Assembly: GCA_003224235.1 (NCBI GenBank)
Contig: QHYU01000150.1
Span: forward strand, 16,852 to 80,851
From: Acidobacteriota bacterium
GTDB lineage: Bacteria; Acidobacteriota; Terriglobia; Acidiferrales; UBA7541
Length of the DNA: 64,000 nt
Direction: 5' to 3'
Shown piece after piece: positions 27,711-36,741 of the stretch. Within the stretch, counting starts at the first letter, position 1, and the number at the start of each line of letters is the position of its first letter. A program made the position numbers and the translations under genes. Under the pieces are notes generated by a model. The model saw only the letters and a program-made list of their open reading frames with translations, did not search any database and had not been told where the DNA came from.

Positions 27711-29195
27711 TTAATCGCCCCCTGAATTCTTTTGCTGTAATTCTTCCAAGTCCTGCTGCTCGATGGTCTGCATCAGCACTCCCCGGGCCAACAGGTACAT
27801 CTTCAGCGTGCGCACCATCTTTCCCGGAACAATCGCCACCTGATTGTGGATCATTTTCGGCCAGGAAATCGGCCCGCGCGCCGGGACCATGTGCGTTCCC
27901 CACTGGAAGACGAACCCTGCGTTCCACAGCACGAAGAGTCCAGTGACCAGAACCGCCGCCACAAATGCGCGGTTTTTGCGATCGAACAGGTTGCTAAAGC
28001 GTTCGAGCGATGCCGCCAGCCCGAGGATGAATAACGGTGTTAGGGAGACAAAAAAGCGGTTGCCATACGACGACAGGCCGTCCCAGTTTGGATAAAACGA
28101 AATCACAGCATAGAAGGCTACAGCGGCGACCGCCAGATTTATCGCCAATTCAGGATCTTGCCGCCGCAAGAAGAGCAGCCCGAGCAGGGCGGGGATGAGG
28201 ATAGGCGTCCAAACCAACAGACCGTGATTGGAGGAGAAGAGCACAGCTGACAGCGCGGGCGACGTCCAGTGCCAGTGCATTTCGGTGTAAGCGCCGAAGC
28301 GAAACGGGCTGCCATAGATGATCTGCCGCGTGATCAGAGTGGGCAGAAACCCGAAGATAACTGCAACGGTGTAGACGAACTGAACCTCAAACAAACGCCA
28401 AACCGCGGCTGCGTTATGCTGCTCGAAGCAGCGCCGCAGGCAGCCGCGGAGAGATTCCAACAGCACTACCAGGAAAACGGCGTTGGGGTAGTACACGTCG
28501 AGCATCAGTCCCGACAGCAAACCCAGCACGAGCCACTGCGCGAGGGTGCGGTCGCCTCGCGTACGGTGCCAATACCAGAGAAATAGCGAGACAGCAAAGG
28601 CCGAATGGGCATGTGACCAGGACGGATTGAAGTACATGTACACCGGTAGGGAACTTGCCAACCAGATGCCCAACGTGGCTAGTAACGCCCACCGCTCTTC
28701 GAAATACTTCCGGGCCAGACCGAAGGCAAGGCAGAGTCCAGCGAAACCATAGGAGGCCGTGGCCACGGCCATCGCCACCAGATAGGGTCGCGAGAAGCCG
28801 TCGGCCGGGATGTGAGCCCCTAAACGGTTCACGCTGAGCACGATCAGGTGGGTCACCAGGAGAAAGGGCGCCCAAAGCATCGACGGACCCACCGAGAAGT
28901 GGTTGTTCACGTAGCCGGTGGAGGTGTACTGGTCCGCACGGAGCTGGCCGTTGTGGTCCACACGACCGCCGACGAAGGTTGGGTTGCCTGCCAGCCATTC
29001 TTCTTCAAATCGCAAATTGTGATCGATCAGCAGGGAGCGGACGTAAGCGTAGTAGCCTACGCCGTCGCCCCGCACCCACGGATTGACCAGAACAAGCGAA
29101 AGGAGAAACAGGAGAAGCAGAAACTTCTCAGGCAGCGAAAGAGCACACCGCATGGACACGACCCGGGAGCTGATGAGCCTAGCTGCCACGCTCAT
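27711..29195 (-). CDS. Polytopic GT-C-like membrane protein (probable lipid-linked-sugar glycosyltransferase)
   Basis: 494 residues from the ATG at 29195, which directly follows the upstream stop; an in-frame extension reaching 29654 overlaps that gene and is rejected. It has about ten or more hydrophobic helices. The first loop holds RGDGVGYYAYVRSLLIDHNL, resembling the acidic first-loop motif of GT-C enzymes (here D-G-x-x-Y-Y). A second segment, FFVSLTPLFILGLAASLERF, is typical of acidobacterial homologues. It probably transfers sugars from a polyprenyl carrier in the periplasm, but no catalytic proof is visible. Confidence 0.75.
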   Translation of the reverse strand: MSVAARLISSRVVSMRCALSLPEKFLLLLFLLSLVLVNPWVRGDGVGYYAYVRSLLIDHNLRFEEEWLAGNPTFVGGRVDHNGQLRADQYTSTGYVNNHFSVGPSMLWAPFLLVTHLIVLSVNRLGAHIPADGFSRPYLVAMAVATASYGFAGLCLAFGLARKYFEERWALLATLGIWLASSLPVYMYFNPSWSHAHSAFAVSLFLWYWHRTRGDRTLAQWLVLGLLSGLMLDVYYPNAVFLVVLLESLRGCLRRCFEQHNAAAVWRLFEVQFVYTVAVIFGFLPTLITRQIIYGSPFRFGAYTEMHWHWTSPALSAVLFSSNHGLLVWTPILIPALLGLLFLRRQDPELAINLAVAAVAFYAVISFYPNWDGLSSYGNRFFVSLTPLFILGLAASLERFSNLFDRKNRAFVAAVLVTGLFVLWNAGFVFQWGTHMVPARGPISWPKMIHNQVAIVPGKMVRTLKMYLLARGVLMQTIEQQDLEELQQKNSGGD

Positions 29196-29197
29196 AG

Positions 29198-30769
29198 CTA
29201 GCTCGCCAACTCCTGGCAGGTTGCTGGTGCAGCCGCCTGCTCTGGGTGAGCTGCGCGACTCCTGTCCTTGCGGAAAACTGCAATCAGCGAAAGAGGAGGG
29301 AGCGGAACCCAACGGTCGAGTCTCCGGAACACCGGCGTAAGAAGGTTTAAGATCTTGATCTGCCAGAGGCCGAAGGTTTTGCGCCGGAGGACACGTCCGT
29401 TGAACAACCAGGCCAACACCCCAATCCGGTTGAAAGGCAGTAGGACCTCCAGAAGGAATCCGGCTTGTTGTCCCACGGCGATCAACTGTTCCCGGGTGTA
29501 CCGGCGGTGGTGACCCAACACTTGATCCAGGGTCCCATACATGCGAGGGCCATTCGGCACCAGAATGATGGCGCGGCCATCTTCTTCCAAGACGCTGCGA
29601 ATATTGCGCAGGGCGGCGACGTCGTCCGGCAAGTGTTCCACCACGTTCAGACAAACCACCGTGTCGAAAGACTGCCCCGCGGGGAACGAATCAGCAGAAG
29701 TTCCATCGGTGAAGCTAACATGAAGATAAGGTCGCGTCGGGCGTAGCTTTTGAAGGGTCTCCAGATAGAGCGGGTTGACGTCGCTGGCCCAATAGACCGA
29801 CCGCGGAACCAGATTAACGGTCATATTTCCCGTCCCCGCGCCGATCTCCAGCACACGGTCGCCCACGTAAGGCCGTACCTCATCTGCCATCCAGCGCGTG
29901 AACCGTGGCGCACGATGGAGTCGGCCCAGTATCTCGCTTTCATACTGGTCGGCGACATAGATGCGATCGGAAGTAGCAAACTTGAGGATCGAGCCGAGAG
30001 CGCGTACCCCGTCTTTCCAGGTAATTTTCTTGCCTTCCTGGTAGGTCCGACCGGCGTAGCTGATGGGAACTTCAAAGATCCGCGCGGCTCGCTTCGCCAG
30101 TTTTATGGTCAGCTCCGGCTCAATGCTGAAGTTGGAGCTTTCTAGCGGAATACTCTTGAGCAGATCCGTGCGCACCATCTTGTAGCAGGTCTCCATGTCC
30201 GTCAGATTCAGGTCGCAAACGATGTTGCAGAGCAAGGTAAGCAACCAGTTGCCGAGAGTATGCCGGAAAAACAAAACACGCTTGTATTCGCTGGCCAAAA
30301 AGCGCGAGCCAAAAACCGCGTCTGCACCTTCCTGCAAAAAAAGAGGGATCATCTTCAGCAAATCGCGAGGGTTGTATTCGAGGTCCGCATCGTGAACAAC
30401 GGCAAGCTCGGTATCTGCGTGCTCAAGAGCGGTTCGGAGAGCCGCACCCTTGCCCTGGTTTCGCTCCTGGCAGAGAAAGATCCACTCAAACTGGCTGCCC
30501 CAAGGCTCTTCTTCGATCCTTCGCCGGAAGCGGAGGAGGGACGCTGGGGTCTGGTCTGTGGAGCGATCGTCCACCACGATTATCTTTACCCGCCGCAGCA
30601 ATGGGGACTCGGCTAGCACCTCTAGCCGTGCGAGGCTGGCCTCAACCAGGTATTGCTCGTTATACACAGGCACGAGCACGGAGAGGCTTGTGGGGGCCAC
30701 TATGGGAGGCCAACTCGTTCCCTCTCGGGATTGGATCACTGCTCCGTATTCCCCTCGCGTCTCATGCAT
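29198..30769 (-). CDS. Bifunctional GT2 glycosyltransferase / SAM-dependent methyltransferase fusion
   Basis: 523 residues from the ATG at 30769, preceded by GAGG at 6 bases; the frame stays open to 30907. The N-terminal part is a DPM/DPG-synthase-like GT2: LSVLVPVYNEQYLVEASLA, IIVVDDRSTDQTP, AVVHDADLEYNPRDL (DxD). The C-terminal half (from about residue 290) is a class I methyltransferase: RVLEIGAGTGNMTVNL, TVVCLNVVEHLPDDVAAL, and YTREQLIAVGQQAGF. GT2 enzymes of this type charge polyprenyl phosphate with a sugar. The attached methyltransferase may act on the same sugar. Confidence 0.9.
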   Translation of the reverse strand: MHETRGEYGAVIQSREGTSWPPIVAPTSLSVLVPVYNEQYLVEASLARLEVLAESPLLRRVKIIVVDDRSTDQTPASLLRFRRRIEEEPWGSQFEWIFLCQERNQGKGAALRTALEHADTELAVVHDADLEYNPRDLLKMIPLFLQEGADAVFGSRFLASEYKRVLFFRHTLGNWLLTLLCNIVCDLNLTDMETCYKMVRTDLLKSIPLESSNFSIEPELTIKLAKRAARIFEVPISYAGRTYQEGKKITWKDGVRALGSILKFATSDRIYVADQYESEILGRLHRAPRFTRWMADEVRPYVGDRVLEIGAGTGNMTVNLVPRSVYWASDVNPLYLETLQKLRPTRPYLHVSFTDGTSADSFPAGQSFDTVVCLNVVEHLPDDVAALRNIRSVLEEDGRAIILVPNGPRMYGTLDQVLGHHRRYTREQLIAVGQQAGFLLEVLLPFNRIGVLAWLFNGRVLRRKTFGLWQIKILNLLTPVFRRLDRWVPLPPLSLIAVFRKDRSRAAHPEQAAAPATCQELAS

Positions 30770-30960
30770 CTCCGGCCTCTGGGCAACTTGAGCTTTATGG
30801 AACAAAGTCTCGGCATTGAGGATCGACCGGGGCGTACATCTCCGGACGGCCATCACCTCGAGGGATCGAACTGGCCCCGGTGACGACCACAGACAGAGAA
30901 GATTCATTCGATCCGCCTGAGGGCGACTTCCAGCCTACCGCACGCACGGCTCGCGGAAGC

Positions 30961-31977
30961 TCAGCTTCCGGCGCTAGCTGCCTGGCGAGACGCGCCGACC
31001 GCGCCGACCAGATCTCTCTTCTTCTCAAAGTGCGCCACGACTCGATCCACGATCTCTGGCAGGGTGGCCCTGGGCCGGAAGCCGGTGAGATCCTGCAGCT
31101 TTTCCAGCGACGGCACCCGCCGATGCATATCCTCGAAGCCCGGCTCGTAGGCCTCGTCATAGGGGATATAAGTTATCGGCGAAGAACTCCCAGTCCTCTC
31201 TTTGACCAAGCGCGCCAACCCTTCCATGCTGATTTCCTGGTCGCTGCCGATGTTGACCACCTGTCCGACGGCGCGGGTGGTTGAAACCAGCCGGAGAATC
31301 GCTTCCACGGCCTCGCGCACATCGCAGAAGCAGCGGGACTGCTGGCCGGTGCCGTACACGGTAATCGGAGCGCCATCCAGCGCCTGACTGACAAAGTTCG
31401 GCATCACCATGCCGTATCGCCCGGTCTGGCGCGGACCCACGGTATTGAACAACCGGCCGATCACCACCGGCTGCTTCTTCTCCTTCCAGTAGGAGAGCGA
31501 CAGGAACTCGTCCAGCGCCTTCGAGGCGGCGTAACTCCAGCGGCTTTTGGTGGTCGGCCCCAGCACCAGGTCCGCATCTTCGCGGAATGGCACCTGCACG
31601 TTTTTCCCGTAGACTTCGGAGGTCGAGGCGGTGAAGACCAGCTTGCGCTTCTTGGAGGCGGCATCGAGCACCAGTTGGGTGCCATTGACATTGGTTTCGA
31701 TGGTGCGCACCGGACTCTCCACAATCAGCCGCACGCCCACCGCCGCCGCGAGATGAAAAATCACATCGGCCTCATCGACTAACTCGGCCAGCAACTGGCG
31801 GTTCTCAATGGAGTCGAGAAAGTAGTGCATCCGGTCAAACTTCTTCAGGTGCCGGATGTTTTCCATGCTGCCGGTGGAGAGGTCATCCATCAAGAGAACT
31901 TCGTCGCCGCAGGAGAGCAGCCGCTCGGCGAGGTGAGACCCAATAAAGCCCGCTCCTCCTGTGATCAAAAAGCGCAA
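30961..31977 (-). CDS. NAD-dependent nucleotide-sugar epimerase/dehydratase
   Basis: 338-residue extended SDR. GGAGFIGSHLAERLL (residues 7-21) binds NAD; FTASTSEVYGKN and SYAASKALDE supply the Ser/Thr and YxxxK catalytic residues. LSLSYWKEKKQPVVIGRLFNTVGPRQ and FCDVREAVEAI fit UDP-glucose 4-epimerase or UDP-glucuronate-modifying relatives. The substrate is not resolved. It lies between wzc and the GT2-methyltransferase fusion. Confidence 0.87.
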   Translation of the reverse strand: MRFLITGGAGFIGSHLAERLLSCGDEVLLMDDLSTGSMENIRHLKKFDRMHYFLDSIENRQLLAELVDEADVIFHLAAAVGVRLIVESPVRTIETNVNGTQLVLDAASKKRKLVFTASTSEVYGKNVQVPFREDADLVLGPTTKSRWSYAASKALDEFLSLSYWKEKKQPVVIGRLFNTVGPRQTGRYGMVMPNFVSQALDGAPITVYGTGQQSRCFCDVREAVEAILRLVSTTRAVGQVVNIGSDQEISMEGLARLVKERTGSSSPITYIPYDEAYEPGFEDMHRRVPSLEKLQDLTGFRPRATLPEIVDRVVAHFEKKRDLVGAVGASRQAASAGS

Positions 31978-32015
31978 TTGGCCTCCTTAGGAAAAAAATC
32001 TCTTATCGCCCGGTT

Positions 32016-34316
32016 TCAGGACTGTTGATGTCGCTCGAAGGCACCGTCCTTCTCCTTTCCGTAGGCTCCGTAAGAGTAGGTGTAGTAGCGATAAGAGTAG
32101 TAATAGTCAGGTGAGCTGGAGTCGACGGCGTTCAGCACCACGCCGAGCAGGCGGCACTTGACCGCGACGAGCTGATCCCGCGCGCGGATGAAGGCTTCCT
32201 TCGGAGTCTCGCCGCTCCGCACCACCATCAGCACGCCGTCCACCAGCACAGAGAGGATCACCCCGTCGGTGGCGGCCATCAACGGCGGGGAGTCAATGAC
32301 GATGAACTTGTACTCCTGCCGCAGTATTGAGACGGCCTCGCTCAGCCGCCGCGAAGAAAGCAGGTCGGCCGGGTTCGGGGGGACCGGGCCGGTGGGGATG
32401 GCCGCCAGGTTGGTGATCGCCGGATGGGGCACGGTCACCAGCTCGAGGGAGGAGACTCCGGCCAGGTAGGAGCTCAAGCCTGCATACTTGCCGTCGCTCA
32501 TACTGAGCGCGCGGCTGATGCCGGGTTTGCGCAGGTCGGCGTCCACCAAGAGGGTGCGGTCGCCGAGCTGCGCCAGGGTCACCGCCAGATTTACGGCGGC
32601 GGTGGTCTTTCCTTCTCGCGGCAGGGCGCTGGTTACCAGGATGACTTGCGGTGGGTGCTCGGCTTGGGAAAGCAGCAGCGAGGTGCGCAGCGCGCGGAAG
32701 GCCTCAGAGATCTGCGACTGCGGCAGAGTGTGCGAGACCAACTCGACGCGGCTCTCCGTTCCGTTGCCCGAACCGCTCTTCAGCATCTTAGGCACCCGGT
32801 TGCGGCCGTTTAAGGTCACAAAGGCCGGCACCACCGCCAGCGAAGGCAGCCGCGTCAGCATCTCGATGTCACCGGGGGTCTTCACCGTGTTGTCCAGGTA
32901 CTCGCGGAGCAGCGCCAAGCCCACGCCACCTACCAAACCGATCAGAAACGCCAGCAGGATGTTGCGCGTTTTCTGGGGACGTGAGGGCGCAGAGGGCACC
33001 ATCGCTGGGTCTACCACGCGGATGTTGCTCGAACGCAGCCCCGCCGAGATGCTGGCTTCCTTCATCTTTTGCAGCAGCCCATCGTAGAGTTGCTTGTTGG
33101 CTTCGGCCTCGTGTTTCAAAATGTTGAACTGAACGAGCTTCTCAGCCATGGCGTTGGATTCGCCTTTCTGCTTATCCAGGGCCTGGCTGAGCAGGGTTTC
33201 CCGCTGGCGCGCTGTGTGGTATTCCGCTTCAATGCGGTTAACGATGTTAGCCTTTTCGCGCGCGATCAAATGCTCGATCTCTTTGAGCTGCGCCTGCAGC
33301 CGCATCACCTTGGGAAAGCTGGGACCGTACTGATTGAGCGCCTCGATGTACTGCGTGTTCAGCTCGCTCTGTTTCTTCTGCAAGTCCTGGAGGAGGAGGC
33401 TGTCGCGCACGGGAGGGAGGGCATCGATGTGGCCGGTGCCCACCAATTGGTACAGGGCTTCGCTGCGCATTCTCTCGCCTTGCGCCTGGGTCAGCTCCTT
33501 GTTCAGGTCGCTCAGCTTCTGCTGCGTGATGTTCTGCTTTTCGTCGATGTTCCAAATCTGGTTCTGCCGTTCGTAGGCGATGCGAGCATCTTCCGACTTC
33601 TCAACCTTGAACTGTAATTCGCGGAGCTGATCTTTGAGCCAGTTCGAAGCCGTGGTGGTTGCCAGATACTTGCTGCGAAAGTTCTGCTCGATGTAGTTCT
33701 CCAGGTGGGCGTTGACCACTCGTGCCGCCAGCTTCGCATCGCCGGCCTCAAACGTCACGTCCAGCAGCCGGCTGTTGAGCACGCGCTTCACTCTTAAACT
33801 TCCCAGGAAGCCCCCCAGGGCTGGAGGCCGCGCCTGGTTGGCAGCGTTGACAGGGACGCTAGCGGGCTTGCTGGCTTTCCCAGGCTGTCCGCCAAATTCC
33901 GGGAGTTCCACAAGGCCGGCGGATTGGATCGTTTGCAACGCCAAAGTCTCGCTCTGCAGGATCTTGGACTGGGTTTCGATGTAGTTCTCCATGTCCATGT
34001 ACATTTCGTAGGAGTCCGACTTAAAGGGCAGAAAGTTCGTATTCTCGTTGTCGATCTCGACCCGGGCGGTGGCTTCGTATACCGGGTGCATCCGCAGGGT
34101 GGCAATGGTGACGAAGGTCACGACGGTCAACAGGAAAGACAGAATGGACCACTGGTATTTTCGCAGTATCCTCCAGTAGTCGAGGAGGTGCGGTTCTCGC
34201 GGGGGAGTTTCCCAAGACGAGAGTTGAGGATGCGCGGTGATAACCTCAAAGGAGCTGCCGGCCCGTCGGTCCCGCTGTATCAGGGCGGTGGATTCATCCA
34301 TACGTTTTTCAGGCAC
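32016..34316 (-). CDS. wzc: Polysaccharide co-polymerase with tyrosine autokinase domain (Wzc/BY-kinase)
   Basis: 766 residues. The Wzz domain starts near residue 45 (LLDYWRILRKYQWSILSFLLTVV, the first membrane helix), a long coiled coil fills about 200-440, and the second helix is TRNILLAFLIGLVGGVGLALL. The cytoplasmic BY-kinase has Walker A SALPREGKTT (563-572), Walker A' LLVDADLR and Walker B IVIDSPP. The tail (about 738-752) carries nine Tyr in 15 residues. It controls polymer length and export through tyrosine phosphorylation cycling. Confidence 0.95.
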   Translation of the reverse strand: MPEKRMDESTALIQRDRRAGSSFEVITAHPQLSSWETPPREPHLLDYWRILRKYQWSILSFLLTVVTFVTIATLRMHPVYEATARVEIDNENTNFLPFKSDSYEMYMDMENYIETQSKILQSETLALQTIQSAGLVELPEFGGQPGKASKPASVPVNAANQARPPALGGFLGSLRVKRVLNSRLLDVTFEAGDAKLAARVVNAHLENYIEQNFRSKYLATTTASNWLKDQLRELQFKVEKSEDARIAYERQNQIWNIDEKQNITQQKLSDLNKELTQAQGERMRSEALYQLVGTGHIDALPPVRDSLLLQDLQKKQSELNTQYIEALNQYGPSFPKVMRLQAQLKEIEHLIAREKANIVNRIEAEYHTARQRETLLSQALDKQKGESNAMAEKLVQFNILKHEAEANKQLYDGLLQKMKEASISAGLRSSNIRVVDPAMVPSAPSRPQKTRNILLAFLIGLVGGVGLALLREYLDNTVKTPGDIEMLTRLPSLAVVPAFVTLNGRNRVPKMLKSGSGNGTESRVELVSHTLPQSQISEAFRALRTSLLLSQAEHPPQVILVTSALPREGKTTAAVNLAVTLAQLGDRTLLVDADLRKPGISRALSMSDGKYAGLSSYLAGVSSLELVTVPHPAITNLAAIPTGPVPPNPADLLSSRRLSEAVSILRQEYKFIVIDSPPLMAATDGVILSVLVDGVLMVVRSGETPKEAFIRARDQLVAVKCRLLGVVLNAVDSSSPDYYYSYRYYTYSYGAYGKEKDGAFERHQQS

Positions 34317-34355
34317 CTCGATCCCAGTAAGTTGCGTTCAAATCCTGCCAGATTG

Positions 34356-35420
34356 CTACCGCGAGGCGCGGACTATGGCCACGCCGGAAGTGAGCCCGAT
34401 GGCCATTTCCCCGACCCGCCGGAGCGCCCGCTTCCCCGTGCTGTCAGGAACGAACAGGATGTCGCCGGGGAGCAGTCGCGCATCTTCTTCCTTGCGGCCC
34501 AAGACCTTGTTGAGATCCACGGCTACTTCCTGACGCTTGCTGGAGTCCTTGGCGTTCCGCAGGATAACCGCCTGATGCGGTTTGGCGGTTGTCTTCAATC
34601 CGCCGGCCAAGGCCAGCACCTTGAGCGTGGTCATCTGTTCCCGGTCGTTCTGCAGCACGTAGCCACCCGGGCGGTCCACGGCCCCCACCACATAAACGAC
34701 CCCAGCCCGAGGCACACTGACGACATCGCCGCCCAGCAGGGGAATGTTGAACTTGGAGTCTCCGGATTCCAGCAGATCGTTGAGGTTAATCGTAATCGTC
34801 AACGACTGGGGAGGAGCAGCCTCAGCGCTATCAGGCGAGCCGGGCGTGTCGCTCGAAGCGGCCGGGCTGGCTGCGCGGGTCACGTTCACTGTGCTGCCGG
34901 CATCGTCTGCGATGCCGCCGGCCTCGGAGAGAACTTCCAGCAGCGTGGTCCGTCGGAGGGCTTGATAAACCAGCGGCTTTTTTACTGCGCCGATGACGGT
35001 GATGGGCTGGCTGCGCTGCTCCTTGACGGACACGCTCACCTGCGGATGCGAGACCAGCTCATTCACCTGGAGTAACTCAGCCAGCTTCTCTTCCAGTTGA
35101 AATGGGGTCAAGCCGCTCGTGCGGATCTTGACCGGCAGCAAGGGTAGAGAGATGTATCCGGACTCGCCCACGCGCAACTCCCGCGAGAGTTCCGGGACAT
35201 CGAACACCTCGATGCGCAACAGATCGCCGCTCCCAATGATGTAGTCGCCCTGCCTGGCCTGCACGGCGGTGGCTAGCTGCTGAATCCTGGTGTTCACCTC
35301 GTGCGAAGATTCGATTTTTTGCTGCGGGAATGCGGCTGAGGCCCCGAGTAGAAACAAAACGGCCGGCCAGACGCGCTTCCGCGCTAGCCGGCTAAATACA
35401 CCACGTCTGTTGAAGAGCAT
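34356..35420 (-). CDS. wza: Wza-type polysaccharide export protein (SLBB domain)
   Basis: 354 residues with an N-terminal signal (hydrophobic 18-32) but no lipobox cysteine. The Poly_export domain starts at YIIGSGDLLRIEVFDVPELSRELRV, followed by SLBB-type repeats (PITVIGAVKKPLVYQ; GVVYVVGAVDRPGGYVLQ). It forms the periplasmic/outer-membrane conduit for the polymer and works with the Wzc-type protein encoded just downstream. A Pro/Ser-rich insertion separates the two SLBB repeats. Confidence 0.93.
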   Translation of the reverse strand: MLFNRRGVFSRLARKRVWPAVLFLLGASAAFPQQKIESSHEVNTRIQQLATAVQARQGDYIIGSGDLLRIEVFDVPELSRELRVGESGYISLPLLPVKIRTSGLTPFQLEEKLAELLQVNELVSHPQVSVSVKEQRSQPITVIGAVKKPLVYQALRRTTLLEVLSEAGGIADDAGSTVNVTRAASPAASSDTPGSPDSAEAAPPQSLTITINLNDLLESGDSKFNIPLLGGDVVSVPRAGVVYVVGAVDRPGGYVLQNDREQMTTLKVLALAGGLKTTAKPHQAVILRNAKDSSKRQEVAVDLNKVLGRKEEDARLLPGDILFVPDSTGKRALRRVGEMAIGLTSGVAIVRASR

Positions 35421-35472
35421 CGGATGATGTTATCCCCCACGCGCCTGCCATTATACAGAGGGCTTCTCGCTG

Positions 35473-36741
35473 TCAAGCGACGATTTCCGCCAATGTTTCG
35501 CGGTTTGTCACCCCTACCTGCTCCTGCGCTGGTGAAATCGCCGAACTAGCCAGAGCGGCCTGGAGAAGGAAGAGCAGGGCATTGGAGGGGATGTGCAGGT
35601 TGAAATCCGCCAAGCTATGAACTAGTAGCCCCGCGCAGGCTACGAGGGCTCCGGCGCGAAGGGCAAAGTCCAGAGGGCCACGGCTGGAACGCAGGCGCGC
35701 CAGCGCTGACTGAAACAACAAAACAATGAAGAGCAAGCAACACAGTGCTCCGGGCACGCCGGTTTCCGCCAGAACTTCCACATAGTCGTTGTGCGCGTGG
35801 TTGACAACCTTGCCGTCATAGAGGCTCTCGTAGCGCGGATAGACCGACTGGAGTGTCCCCAGACCCGTGCCCAACCAGGGATGATCCAGAAAGATGCGCC
35901 AGCTATCCTTCATCATCGCCAGCCGGCGCGCTTCGTTGACCTCCAAGGATTGAAAAGTGGCAAAGCGCTCCAAGGTGGGCCCTATCCCCAGCCAGGCGAC
36001 GACCACTGTACCCAGCAAGAAAACCATCGCTCCCGTCACCAGATGTTTTCTTTCCCCGCGGCGCTGCCCGATCAGAAGAGCCAGCAGGCCGAGCTGCACC
36101 AGGAAGCTGGCGATACCGCCGCGGGAGGCCGCCATGAACAGCGCGCCGATCGGCAGCAGAGTGAACAGGCCCACCAGGGGCAACAGGTCCCGCCGCTCCG
36201 CGCGAAGCACCAGGATGGCCAGGCCAGGCGGTATGAGCAACTCCATCAATCCGGCGAAGTGATTGCGGTTGACGTAGGGCCCGAACGGAATGCCGCCGTA
36301 GCGCAGCTCGCGAATCCAATAGAGCTTTCCGTTGAACGTGAGGTACTGAACGATTCCGAAGACCGAGACCCCGAACGCCAGCACCAGCAGAAACCAGGCG
36401 AAGCCTTGCCGCTCCTCGAGGGTGCGAAAGGCCTGCCCCGCAAGAAAGATCAGCAGCAGATAGGCGGATAGCTTGAGCAATTCGACCTTGGTCAGATAGG
36501 GATACACGGTCCACCGGGCCAGAAGCTGCAGTAGCGCGATTCCTCCGAAGGCAACCAGCACCCAGACGAGCCGGTTCCAACTCAACTCGACCTGGCGTCC
36601 CTGAAAAACCAGCACACCCCAAACCACGAAAAGCGCTGCGGCGCCGATCTCCAACACTGCTTCAGACCAAGCCTCCACCGCCCCGTGCGCGAGCACGGCA
36701 AAGGTCACAAGGATGAAAATGCCAATGCGAAGGGCTCTCAT
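35473..36741 (-). CDS. O-antigen ligase/polymerase-like membrane protein (Wzy_C family)
   Basis: 422 residues from the ATG at 36741, which overlaps the upstream stop (ATGA). About 11-12 hydrophobic segments are seen. The large periplasmic loop contains RLAMMKDSWRIFLDHPWLGTGLGTLQSVYPRY and VVNHAHNDYVEVLAETGVPGAL, the conserved H-x-x-N-D-Y signature of WaaL/Wzy_C proteins. It either ligates the glycan to an acceptor or polymerises repeat units. Confidence 0.92.
   Translation of the reverse strand: MRALRIGIFILVTFAVLAHGAVEAWSEAVLEIGAAALFVVWGVLVFQGRQVELSWNRLVWVLVAFGGIALLQLLARWTVYPYLTKVELLKLSAYLLLIFLAGQAFRTLEERQGFAWFLLVLAFGVSVFGIVQYLTFNGKLYWIRELRYGGIPFGPYVNRNHFAGLMELLIPPGLAILVLRAERRDLLPLVGLFTLLPIGALFMAASRGGIASFLVQLGLLALLIGQRRGERKHLVTGAMVFLLGTVVVAWLGIGPTLERFATFQSLEVNEARRLAMMKDSWRIFLDHPWLGTGLGTLQSVYPRYESLYDGKVVNHAHNDYVEVLAETGVPGALCCLLFIVLLFQSALARLRSSRGPLDFALRAGALVACAGLLVHSLADFNLHIPSNALLFLLQAALASSAISPAQEQVGVTNRETLAEIVA

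Noticed and set aside
33924..35075. 383-residue plus-strand ORF spanning wzc and wza
   Set aside because: It crosses two clear genes on the other strand and has no recognisable protein features.
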